Shown: positions 1-5,878, counted from the stretch's first letter. The stretch is 7,815 nt of DNA from Anaerolineae bacterium (GCA_016929355.1 JAFGJA010000207.1:1-7815); one strand, 5' to 3'. A program made the numbers and translations. Notes: generated by a model from the letters alone, not told the origin.

Positions 1-945
1 ATCTTCAGTCCGTTCAATCGGTCCCAATTTGTTGATATGGACCAGGAGACACCGCAGTCCAGAAAAGACCAAAGCAACTGGCGGGCCGAAGGACAACTCA
101 AGCGCAAAGATGGCACGCTGTTTGATGCCAGCATCTACACGGCTGAAGTGCGCGATGCCCAGGGGCAGCCGGTTGGCATTATCGAGATCATCCGCGATAC
201 CTCACCTGAAAAAGCGCTGCACCACCACCGCGACACGTTCATTACCAATGCCGCGCACGAACTGCGCGGGCCACTGGCGAATCTAAAAACGCGCCTGTAC
301 CTGCTCAAGCGCCAGCCGGAAAAAACACACGAACATCTCGAAGTTGTTGACCGGGCCATTGATAACATGGCCGACCTGGTCAACGATCTGGTTGATCTGG
401 CGCACTTCACCCAAGGTGAACTCAAGCTGAACCAGCGCAAGGTTGAGTTGCAGCACATCTTGCGATCCACGCTGTCCATTCAGGAACCACATGCTTTTCA
501 GACGCGGGTCGATGTGAAAAAATTGCTGCCCGCTCATCCCATTTATATCTATGCCGATCATCAGCGCCTGGTGCAAACCTTCAATAATCTGCTCGCCAAT
601 GCGATTCAGTCCACGTCACCTGATGGCCGCGTTGACCTGACCGTTTCACTACCCAATAATGGCAGCAGCAAATGGGTCACGATCCAGATTCGGAACAATG
701 GCCCGGTGTTGGATCAGAATCATCTGGCGTTGATCTTCGAACCGTTTTTCCGGCCCAGCGAAGGCAATATCAAGCGGACCGGCATGGACCTCGCCATCTC
801 GAAGCGCATCATTGAGGAACACGGCGGCACAATCTCCGTTTCCAGCCAGCCAACGATAGGGACAACCTTTACCATTCAACTGCCCGTACACCAACCCGAA
901 ACAGGATCGGCAGCAAAGGTATCAGAACCAAGTAAATCCAACTGA
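1..945 (+). CDS. Sensor histidine kinase, 5'-truncated (PAS remnant, HisKA, HATPase_c)
   Basis: The frame is open from base 1, so the true start lies outside; the ATG at 37 is probably internal because PAS-like sequence continues through it. Order of domains: end of a PAS domain (WRAEGQLKRKDGTLFDASIY, about codons 33-52 of the fragment, then an RDTSPEK linker), a HisKA dimerisation helix with H-box FITNAAHELRGPL (phospho-acceptor His codon 256-258), an N-box (FNNLLANAIQST) and a C-terminal ATPase with F-box IFEPFF and a G2-like segment followed by ISKRIIEEHGGT. By family it autophosphorylates on His and passes the phosphate to a response regulator; none is encoded here. No membrane helix is visible in this part, so the protein may be cytosolic or anchored upstream. 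Oddities: G1 reads NNGPVL instead of DNGPGI, and G2 reads GMDLA instead of GLGLA. Assignment as a kinase homologue is secure; activity is not. Confidence 0.93.
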   Translation: MFSPFNRSQFVDMDQETPQSRKDQSNWRAEGQLKRKDGTLFDASIYTAEVRDAQGQPVGIIEIIRDTSPEKALHHHRDTFITNAAHELRGPLANLKTRLYLLKRQPEKTHEHLEVVDRAIDNMADLVNDLVDLAHFTQGELKLNQRKVELQHILRSTLSIQEPHAFQTRVDVKKLLPAHPIYIYADHQRLVQTFNNLLANAIQSTSPDGRVDLTVSLPNNGSSKWVTIQIRNNGPVLDQNHLALIFEPFFRPSEGNIKRTGMDLAISKRIIEEHGGTISVSSQPTIGTTFTIQLPVHQPETGSAAKVSEPSKSN

Positions 946-948
946 GGC

Positions 949-977
949 TTGCATTCCCGGCGGGCTGGCGCGATAAT
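949..977 (+). promoter_or_regulatory. Possible weak sigma-70-like promoter for the aminotransferase gene
   Basis: TTGCAT at 949-954 and GATAAT at 972-977 are separated by 17 bases. The -10 matches the consensus at 5 of 6 positions, but the -35 at only 3 of 6. It lies in the short gap after the kinase stop codon and about 60 bases before the aminotransferase start, where a promoter would be expected if the two genes are transcribed separately. This is based on consensus matching alone. Confidence 0.3.
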
Positions 978-1034
978 CGCAGCGCAAATCTGTACGAAAT
1001 AACCAAAAGCACATTTCTCAGGAGTTCTTTTTTT

Positions 1035-2369
1035 ATGGCAACCTCTACTCAGACGATGCCCGGCCCCAAGGCACAGGCATTGATCGAACGTGACGCCGCC
1101 GTGATTTCGCCCTCCTATACACGCGGCTACCCGCTCGTGATCGCGCGCGGCGAGGGCACAACCTTGTGGGACGTAGACGGCAACCAGTATATCGACTTCA
1201 CCACCGGCATCGCAGTTAACGCTACCGGTCACGCGCACCCCGCCGTTGTGAAGGCGATTCAAGACCAGGCCGCCCAATTTATTCACATGTCCGGCACTGA
1301 TTTTTACTACCGCCCGCAGATCGAAATGGCCGAGCGGTTAGCCTCGGTTGCGCCATTTGACGATGACGCGATGGTCTTTTTTGGCAACAGTGGGGCGGAA
1401 GCGGTGGAGGCGGCGGTCAAGCTGGCCCGCTATTACACCGGACGCTCCCAGTTCATCGCATTTTTGCACAGCTTTCACGGGCGCACGCTCGGCGCATTGA
1501 GCTTCACCGCCAGCAAGAAAATCCAGCGCGAGGGCTTTTTCCCGCTCCTCCCTGGCGTGACGCATGTCCCCTACCCCGATCCCTATCACCCGATCCTCAA
1601 TGAAACCGGCTTTGCGGATCAGGGCGAGGCGGTCTTGGATTATATTGAGAACGAAATCCTCAAAACGAAAATTCCCGCCAATGAAGTCGCCGCGATTCTG
1701 GTCGAGCCGATCCAGGGCGAAGGCGGCTATGTGGTCCCGCCCGACGGCTTTTTGCCGGGACTGCGTGAACTGTGCGACCAGCACGGCATGTTGTTGATCT
1801 GCGACGAAGTACAAACCGGCATGGGACGCACCGGCAAATGGTGGGCTTCGGAACACTGGGACGCCCAGCCGGACATCATCACCACGGCCAAAGGGGTCGC
1901 CAGTGGGATGCCGCTTGGGGCGATCATCGCCCGCCGCGAGATCATGAGCGATTGGGCCCCAGGCGCGCACGCCAGCACCTTTGGCGGCAACCCCGTCAGT
2001 TGCGCCGCCGGGATTGCGACATTTGATCTGCTCAAGGACGGGCTGATCGCTAATGCCGCCGCGATGGGCGATTACATGATGGGGCAGCTCACCGAGATGC
2101 AAGCGCGCCATCCGAGCATCGGGCAGGTGCGCGGCAAGGGCTTGATGATCGGCGTGGAATTTGTGCTGGACCGCGACACCCATCAACGCGCGCCCGAACT
2201 GCGCAACGCGGTAGCGGATTATGCGTTTGAAGAAAATCTGCTGCTGCTCGGCTGCGGCGTCAACGCGATGCGCCTTATCCCCGCGCTAAACGTCAAGCAG
2301 AACGAGATCGATGACGCGCTGCTGATCTTCGAACACAGCATCGCGCGCGCGGAAGAAGAATATCTGTAA
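1035..2369 (+). CDS. Class-III PLP-dependent aminotransferase (GABA/ornithine/acetylornithine type)
   Basis: The protein is 444 residues, a complete length for fold-type I, class-III aminotransferases. Visible PLP-site features: GNSGAEAVEAA (about 117-127, phosphate binding), HSFHGRTLG (145-153), EPIQGEGG (224-231), DEVQTG with the pyridine-nitrogen Asp (D257), TTAKGVASGMPLGA with the Schiff-base Lys (K286), and STFGGNP (314-320). The cytosolic enzyme moves an amino group, usually to 2-oxoglutarate. The substrate cannot be read from the sequence. The HMSGTDFYY segment (84-91) and overall pattern recall broad-specificity archaeal and Chloroflexota proteins annotated as 4-aminobutyrate or ornithine aminotransferase, some of which act as amino-acid racemases, so naming it ArgD or GabT would be premature. 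The start is supported by an AGGAG at 1020-1024, 10 bases ahead of the ATG. No biosynthetic neighbour helps to place it in a pathway. Confidence 0.93.
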   Translation: MATSTQTMPGPKAQALIERDAAVISPSYTRGYPLVIARGEGTTLWDVDGNQYIDFTTGIAVNATGHAHPAVVKAIQDQAAQFIHMSGTDFYYRPQIEMAERLASVAPFDDDAMVFFGNSGAEAVEAAVKLARYYTGRSQFIAFLHSFHGRTLGALSFTASKKIQREGFFPLLPGVTHVPYPDPYHPILNETGFADQGEAVLDYIENEILKTKIPANEVAAILVEPIQGEGGYVVPPDGFLPGLRELCDQHGMLLICDEVQTGMGRTGKWWASEHWDAQPDIITTAKGVASGMPLGAIIARREIMSDWAPGAHASTFGGNPVSCAAGIATFDLLKDGLIANAAAMGDYMMGQLTEMQARHPSIGQVRGKGLMIGVEFVLDRDTHQRAPELRNAVADYAFEENLLLLGCGVNAMRLIPALNVKQNEIDDALLIFEHSIARAEEEYL

Positions 2370-2393
2370 ACCCGCGCTATTTTCTGGGGTATT

Positions 2394-2444
2394 GTAGGGG
2401 CGACCCGGTGGGTCGCCCTGGGCGAGGCGACGCCTCGCCCCTAC
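2394..2444. repeat. Nested palindromic repeat (REP/MITE-like, two hairpins inside an outer inverted repeat)
   Basis: A 51-base element sits between two convergent genes. The outer arms GTAGGGGCG (2394-2402) and CGCCCCTAC (2436-2444) are perfect reverse complements. Inside are two further perfect hairpins: GGGCGACCC (2398-2406) with GGGTCGCCC (2410-2418) around a GGT loop, and GGGCGAGGCG (2420-2429) with CGCCTCGCCC (2431-2440) around a single A. From memory, similar GTAGGGGCGACC/GGTCGCCC elements recur between genes in many Chloroflexota genomes. No T-tract follows on either strand, so it is not a textbook intrinsic terminator, although such a stem between convergent genes may still stop or stabilise transcripts from both sides. 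The copy number cannot be judged from one window. Confidence 0.8.
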
Positions 2445-2453
2445 CGGACATAA

Positions 2454-3050
2454 TCAAGATTGCATTCCCTCATAATCCGCGCGCAGCAAGCCAAACAACA
2501 GGTGATCGTAAAACTGCCCATTCAGATACCACCGTTGGCGCAAACACCCGTCCTGCTTAAAGCCGCATTTTTCCAGCACGCGCACCGATCCAACATTGCC
2601 GCCGGTCACATCGGCCTCAATCCGATGCAAATTCAGCGCGGCAAACCCCCACCGTAAAATGCCGTGTATGGCTTCTGTCATCAAGCCCCGCTGCCAGTAC
2701 GCGCGATTGAGATCATAGCCAATCTCCCCGCGTCGATGCGCCCGATTCCAGTAGTTATAGCCCGCCGTGCCGATCAGCAAAGCGTCACCTGCCGGGTTAC
2801 TTTTCAGTGTCAGCCCCCAGCGCAGCCCGTGTTGCAGTTCAAACTGCCGCGTCGCCCAATCGTAAACCTGCGCTTCGGTCTGCTCGATAGTAGCGTAGGG
2901 TTCCGCATTCTGATCCAGAAAATAGCGGCAGGTTTCCGCATCCCCAAAAATGGCGTGCAGCGCGGGCAGATCGGCGCGTGTCATCTGGCGCAACCGCAAC
3001 CGATCCGTTTCGAGGATCGGGAAGTGGTGAAAATCGAACAACTCCGGCAT
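2454..3050 (-). CDS. GNAT-family N-acetyltransferase, RimJ/RimL-like
   Basis: The protein is 198 residues, about the usual length for the Acetyltransf_3 (RimJ/RimL) branch. It opens with the typical beta-1 signature ETDRLRLRQMTRADLPAL (14-31). Next come a GTAGYNYWN strand (94-102), then EIGYDLNRAYWQRGLMTEAI (109-128), which holds the acetyl-CoA pyrophosphate-binding motif A with the Q-R-G-L-M core. The fold ends with the NLHRIEADVTGGNVGSVRVL and EKCGF segments (140-164). By family it transfers an acetyl group from acetyl-CoA to an amino group of a protein N-terminus, an antibiotic or a small molecule; the target cannot be predicted. On the minus strand a GAGAGAGGA ribosome-binding region lies about 9 bases before the ATG. 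It is convergent with the aminotransferase and divergent from the operon starting at 3230, so it is likely a single-gene unit. Confidence 0.9.
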   Translation of the reverse strand: MPELFDFHHFPILETDRLRLRQMTRADLPALHAIFGDAETCRYFLDQNAEPYATIEQTEAQVYDWATRQFELQHGLRWGLTLKSNPAGDALLIGTAGYNYWNRAHRRGEIGYDLNRAYWQRGLMTEAIHGILRWGFAALNLHRIEADVTGGNVGSVRVLEKCGFKQDGCLRQRWYLNGQFYDHLLFGLLRADYEGMQS

Positions 3051-3092
3051 GGCTGGCGTTCCTCTCTCAAATATGCTACGGTTCAGACCATC

Positions 3093-3122
3093 ACCATACC
3101 CACAAGGATCATATTATGCCAA
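3093..3122 (-). promoter_or_regulatory. Possible promoter for the GNAT gene
   Basis: On the minus strand TTGGCA (3117-3122, 5 of 6 to the -35 consensus) is followed after 18 bases by TATGGT (3093-3098, 4 of 6 to the -10 consensus). This would place the start of transcription about 35 bases upstream of the GNAT start codon. It is only a consensus match and could be coincidental. If real, it is nearly back-to-back with the plus-strand promoter at 3144. Confidence 0.3.
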
Positions 3123-3143
3123 CCTATCGGTTTACATTTTTCG

Positions 3144-3172
3144 TTGACAGGCTTACGATTCCGCGCTATGCT
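3144..3172 (+). promoter_or_regulatory. Sigma-70-type promoter of the membrane protein / PBP-like operon
   Basis: A perfect -35 hexamer TTGACA (3144-3149) is followed after exactly 17 bases by TATGCT (3167-3172, 4 of 6 to TATAAT). Transcription would begin near 3178-3180, that is inside the inverted repeat that follows, leaving a leader of about 50 bases before the ATG at 3230. The spacing, the perfect -35 and the location in an intergenic gap make this the best promoter candidate in the window. Confidence 0.65.
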
Positions 3173-3175
3173 CAT

Positions 3176-3199
3176 TCTAGACTGACCAGTCAGTCTAGA
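3176..3199. promoter_or_regulatory. Inverted-repeat operator overlapping the transcription start, TetR-family style
   Basis: The arms TCTAGACTGAC (3176-3186) and GTCAGTCTAGA (3189-3199) are perfect 11-base reverse complements separated by CA. The core ACTGAC-CA-GTCAGT resembles operators bound by many TetR-family repressors, which are typically short-spaced palindromes of this type. It starts four bases after the -10 hexamer, so a bound repressor would block the initiating polymerase. The corresponding regulator is not encoded in this window. An alternative is that the sequence acts as an RNA hairpin at the 5' end of the transcript, or does both. The palindrome is certain; the TetR assignment is an inference. 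Confidence 0.7.
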
Positions 3200-3229
3200 T
3201 AGTTAGTTTAGCGGAAAGGAACAAAAAGC

Positions 3230-3679
3230 ATGTTCACGGGACGTATACACGGTGTAACGAGTCTGTTGTCGGTCGGGATCGCGGTGGGATTAGCAGCAGG
3301 GGTGATGTTCAGCGAAGCGACGGCGCTCGGCGCGGCCTATCTGGTGCTCGGCGCAGGGAGCATGGTGGCGATTGTTTATGCGTATTGCGCGAAATGTCCG
3401 TGTAAGGCGCACTGCGGGCACATCATCCCCGGCATCATCGCCACGCGGATTCACCGCACCCCCGGCCCCTATACATCAGCCGAATATAGCGTATTGGGCA
3501 TTACGTTGGCACTGATCATCGGTTTGCCGCAAATCTGGTTGTGGCAGCATACAGGCTTGTTCGTCGCGTTTTGGGTGCTAACCGGGATCGGACTGGTGCA
3601 GATTCGGGCATTTGTCTGCCGGGCGTGTCATAATGGGTACTGTCCGTTAAATCAGGGATTCCGAAAATCCATAGGTTAA
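3230..3679 (+). CDS. Four-helix membrane protein with two cysteine clusters, function unknown
   Basis: This 149-residue protein has four likely transmembrane helices at about 7-27, 30-52, 86-105 and 109-129. Directly after helix 2 lies CAKCPCKAHCGH (C53, C56, C58, C62, H64), and directly after helix 4 lies CRACHNGYCP (C130, C133, H134, C138). With an even number of helices between them, both clusters must lie on the same face of the membrane, probably cytoplasmic if the N-terminus is inside. Seven cysteines in CxxCxC and CxxC arrangements suggest a bound metal or Fe-S centre, but this is an inference and the spacing does not match a standard ferredoxin motif. The ATG is preceded by AAAGGA (3215-3220). 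It is first in the operon driven by the operator-bearing promoter, and nine bases separate its stop from the PBP-like gene. I do not recognise a named family and assign no function. Confidence 0.85.
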   Translation: MFTGRIHGVTSLLSVGIAVGLAAGVMFSEATALGAAYLVLGAGSMVAIVYAYCAKCPCKAHCGHIIPGIIATRIHRTPGPYTSAEYSVLGITLALIIGLPQIWLWQHTGLFVAFWVLTGIGLVQIRAFVCRACHNGYCPLNQGFRKSIG

Positions 3680-3688
3680 CATCGCGTA

Positions 3689-5182
3689 ATGACTCACCAA
3701 CTCAATCGCATCACTGCCCTAATGCTGATCGGCTTTCTGCTGGTAGCGGTGGCGCTCGGCTTCTGGTCTGTGATCCGCGCCGATGATCTACTCGCGCGTG
3801 ACGACAACGCCCGCACCGTGATCGCGGAACAGGCGATCCAACGCGGCGCGATCTGGGACCGGCATGGCGACCTGTTAGCCTACAGCGAGGCAGACGCTAA
3901 AGGTGTGATGCAGCGCGTGTATCCGTTACCGGAAACGGCGAGTGCGGTAGGTTATTACAGCTTCACGTATGGCGCGGCGGGGATCGAAGCGGCGTATGAT
4001 GCGGAACTGCGCGGCGAGGCGTGGATCAGCGAGTGGGAAGCGCTGGTCGATGACACGCTGCACCGCACGCTGACCGGCGGAGATGTGCGCGCGACGATTG
4101 ATCGTGGGGTGCAGGACGCCGCCGCCACCGCCCTCGGTGATCGGTCCGGCGCGGTGGTCGTGGTCGAAGTGCCATCGGGCCGCGTGCTGGCGATGGTCAG
4201 CCAACCGAGTTTTGATCCGAACACCTTAGACGAACAATGGGACGATCTCACCACCGATCTGGAGACAAGCCCCCTGCTAAATCGCGTCACAACGGGCCTT
4301 TACCAACCGGGCGGCGCGCTGCAAACGGTGATTCTCGCGGCGTTGGTGGGCGCATACACCGATCTGCCGAATTCCGGCGCGGCGGTGCTGAACATGGTTG
4401 TGCCGAATGCGCGCGAACCTGTCGAAGTCAACGGTCTGACGCTGACCTGTCTGGAGGGGACGCCGGAACGCGATCTGACATTGGCGGAGGCGTATGTATA
4501 CGGCTGTCCGGTGACCTTCGCCCATGCCCTGAACGAATCGCAGAATGACTCGCCTGTGCCCACTGCCGAACGGTTATGGGAACGCTTCGCGGCGTTTGGC
4601 CTGCTGGCCGCACCTGACCTCGCAGGGTTTGATACGGCGATTGCGGAAACATTGCCCGATCCGTTCACGGCGGAAACTCCGGCGGACGTGCTGCGCGCGG
4701 CATTGGTCGGGCAAGGCGATCTGACCGTGACGCCGTTGCAGATGGCGCAGATCGTGGCGGCGATTGCGAATCGCGGCACAGCGATTCCACTGCACCTCGT
4801 CGATGCAATCCGCCCCCCTGACGCGGATCAGGATGAAGATGCATGGCAGTTGATCGCCACACCTGCCAGCGAACCGGCGTTAATGCGCTCCGATGTGGCG
4901 GCGGCGCTGCGACTCGCCATGTTGGAAGCGGCGGCGCAGAGTCCGCAAGTGAGTCAGGCGCGGCGCGGCGATCTGGTGTTGTACGGGCATACGGCGCTCT
5001 CGTTCGCGGGACCGCCGATGACGCCGTATGCGTGGTTTGTGGGCTTTGTCGATCAGACCGGGCGGCATACCGGAGGATCGGACGTGACCGCGATTGCCGT
5101 GGTAGTCGTGATCGAGGATGAGGCTGATCCCGGTACGGCGGCAAGTGTCGCAGGGGCAGCGTTCGCGGCGGCGAGTGAGTGA
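3689..5182 (+). CDS. Class B penicillin-binding-protein homologue without transpeptidase active-site residues
   Basis: The protein has 497 residues: one N-terminal membrane helix (about 9-28), a PBP dimerisation-type segment (RGAIWDRHGDLLA, 52-64; VGYYSFTYGAAGIEAAYD, 87-104) and a transpeptidase-like domain from about 150 to the end. The alignment to the FtsI/PbpA group is clear from LLNRVTTGLYQPGG (196-209), GDLTVTPLQMAQIVAAIANRG (343-363) and TPYAWFVGF (445-453). In that group these flank catalytic motifs, all changed here: SxxK reads GALQ (G209, Q212), SxN reads GCP (272-274), and KTG reads HTA (434-436). The nucleophilic Ser and general-base Lys are both gone, so peptidoglycan cross-linking or covalent beta-lactam binding should be impossible. 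The frame is intact, which argues for a maintained non-catalytic role outside the membrane, such as a scaffold for a SEDS glycosyltransferase (speculative). The start follows the upstream stop by nine bases with only a weak AGG, suggesting translational coupling. Confidence 0.88.
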   Translation: MTHQLNRITALMLIGFLLVAVALGFWSVIRADDLLARDDNARTVIAEQAIQRGAIWDRHGDLLAYSEADAKGVMQRVYPLPETASAVGYYSFTYGAAGIEAAYDAELRGEAWISEWEALVDDTLHRTLTGGDVRATIDRGVQDAAATALGDRSGAVVVVEVPSGRVLAMVSQPSFDPNTLDEQWDDLTTDLETSPLLNRVTTGLYQPGGALQTVILAALVGAYTDLPNSGAAVLNMVVPNAREPVEVNGLTLTCLEGTPERDLTLAEAYVYGCPVTFAHALNESQNDSPVPTAERLWERFAAFGLLAAPDLAGFDTAIAETLPDPFTAETPADVLRAALVGQGDLTVTPLQMAQIVAAIANRGTAIPLHLVDAIRPPDADQDEDAWQLIATPASEPALMRSDVAAALRLAMLEAAAQSPQVSQARRGDLVLYGHTALSFAGPPMTPYAWFVGFVDQTGRHTGGSDVTAIAVVVVIEDEADPGTAASVAGAAFAAASE

Positions 5183-5191
5183 TCATTTCAC

Positions 5192-5230
5192 CACAGAGAC
5201 AACAAAGGCGCTGTGAACAGCGACACAGAG
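5192..5230. repeat. CACAGAG-type intergenic repeat fragment with a small hairpin
   Basis: The gap between the convergent PBP-like and GTPase-like genes holds two copies of CACAGAG (5192-5198 and 5224-5230) flanking a short stem CGCTGT/ACAGCG (5209-5214 and 5217-5222). CCACAGAGACACAGAG-like strings are, from memory, common repetitive intergenic sequence in several phyla including Chloroflexota. No T-run follows the stem on either strand, so a terminator call is not supported. This may be a decayed copy of such a repeat. Confidence 0.4.
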
Positions 5231-5235
5231 AAAAA

Positions 5236-5727
5236 TCATTCTTGAGAAGCTAATTCAGCCAACACACAATATAGCAATTCCAGCACAACATTTTTCACCG
5301 ATTCCCGATCCCCCAGATCGAACGGCACAATGGGCACAAACTCAGGAATCCGCAGCACGATCCGCAGATCGTCAATGGGCCACACGTCGGGGGAATTGTG
5401 GTGATTGGCCGCGATGATGTAAGGTAGATGACAATACGCGCGGAACGACTCGACCATAGATCGTGACTCTCGAAACGTGCCGGGGTCAACACCATCAATG
5501 ATAATAATAAAACCAAGAGCCTTATCGCTTATCATTTCCCATATGAAATCGATCCGACGATTTTTTGGTGTGCTAAAAAAATACACATTGCGGCAGTCGT
5601 CAATCGCGATGCGGCCAAACGGTATATAATCGGGTGCTTCTATCTCCGAAATTGCGTCGATAAAAATCTGTTCGTTATTATATGATGGATCAATGACGAT
5701 AATTTGGTAGGTCTCAGGGTTACTCAT
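5236..5727 (-). CDS. MglA/Arf-like small GTPase homologue with degenerate nucleotide-binding motifs
   Basis: This 163-residue protein aligns by eye with the bacterial small-GTPase group often found beside Roadblock/LC7 genes. Supporting segments: FGRIAIDD (37-44), the strand before switch II followed by RRIDFIWEMISDKALGF (57-73), DPGTFRESRSMVESFRAYCHLPYIIAAN (81-108), PDVWPIDDLRIVLRI (113-127) and DRESVKNVVLELLY (140-153). The nucleotide site has decayed. The P-loop GxxxxGKT is replaced by DPSYNNEQ (13-20), the switch II motif GTPGQ by STPKN (52-56), and NKxD by NHHN (108-111). Only a few residues (APDYIP) lie between the first helix and FGRI, so most of the switch I region is missing. GTP binding and hydrolysis are therefore unlikely. 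The gene is AT-richer than its neighbours. It is divergent from the nuclease and convergent with the PBP-like gene; no Roadblock partner is visible. The start has only a weak ribosome-binding site. Confidence 0.78.
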   Translation of the reverse strand: MSNPETYQIIVIDPSYNNEQIFIDAISEIEAPDYIPFGRIAIDDCRNVYFFSTPKNRRIDFIWEMISDKALGFIIIIDGVDPGTFRESRSMVESFRAYCHLPYIIAANHHNSPDVWPIDDLRIVLRIPEFVPIVPFDLGDRESVKNVVLELLYCVLAELASQE

Positions 5728-5864
5728 AATTGAATCGCATCCATAATCGACTTATTGCTTCCATTCTACCCCACGCGCCCAATCCCCCATCCTCCCAAAA
5801 TTTGACCGTTTGCCATTCGCCCCACTCAGCAGTATCCTCTTGCTGGTGTGTGTACGACTTCCAC

Positions 5865-5870
5865 AAGGAG
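5865..5870 (+). promoter_or_regulatory. Ribosome-binding site of the secreted nuclease gene
   Basis: AAGGAG at 5865-5870 lies eight bases before the ATG at 5879. It decides the start: that ATG is followed at once by a clean signal peptide, whereas the next in-frame ATG falls inside that peptide. Confidence 0.85.
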
Positions 5871-5878
5871 AAGAACAG

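Noticed and set aside
1338..2186. A 282-codon open frame on the minus strand inside the aminotransferase gene.
   Set aside because: It lies wholly opposite a well-supported gene in GC-rich DNA, where antisense frames stay open by codon bias; its translation shows no family motif and there is no fitting ribosome-binding site.
2664..3185. A 173-codon plus-strand frame opposite the GNAT gene.
   Set aside because: The minus-strand reading gives a complete acetyltransferase with motif A; the plus-strand product has no recognisable feature and runs through the promoter and into the operator.
3116..3202. A 28-codon mini-frame (starts MPTYRFTF) preceded by AAGGA at 3104-3108.
   Set aside because: It spans the -35, -10 and operator of the next operon and would need its own upstream promoter; the start context is good, but nothing else supports a peptide.
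3689..5182. Calling the PBP-like gene a pseudogene.
   Set aside because: The frame is full length with no stop or frameshift, and conserved structural segments remain, so an intact gene for an inactive protein fits better.
4665..5186. A 173-codon minus-strand frame opposite the end of the PBP-like gene.
   Set aside because: The product is Arg/Pro/Ser-rich low-complexity sequence, typical of an antisense shadow, and the plus strand is clearly coding.
5209..5222. Stem CGCTGT-GA-ACAGCG as an intrinsic terminator for the convergent genes.
   Set aside because: The stem is only six pairs with a two-base loop, and no T-tract follows on either strand.
5724..5744. On the minus strand, a six-codon frame ATG...TTATGA overlaps the GTPase-like start by four bases, which could be a translational-coupling leader.
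   Set aside because: It is too short to separate from chance and has no clear ribosome-binding site of its own.
5763..5768. TAGAAT on the minus strand as a -10 for the GTPase-like gene.
   Set aside because: It matches 5 of 6, but no -35-like hexamer and no extended -10 sits at the right distance upstream.
5802..5838. TTGACC (5802-5807) as the -35 of a promoter for the nuclease gene.
   Set aside because: The only -10-like hexamer downstream (TATCCT, 5833-5838) is about 25 bases away, outside the workable spacing.
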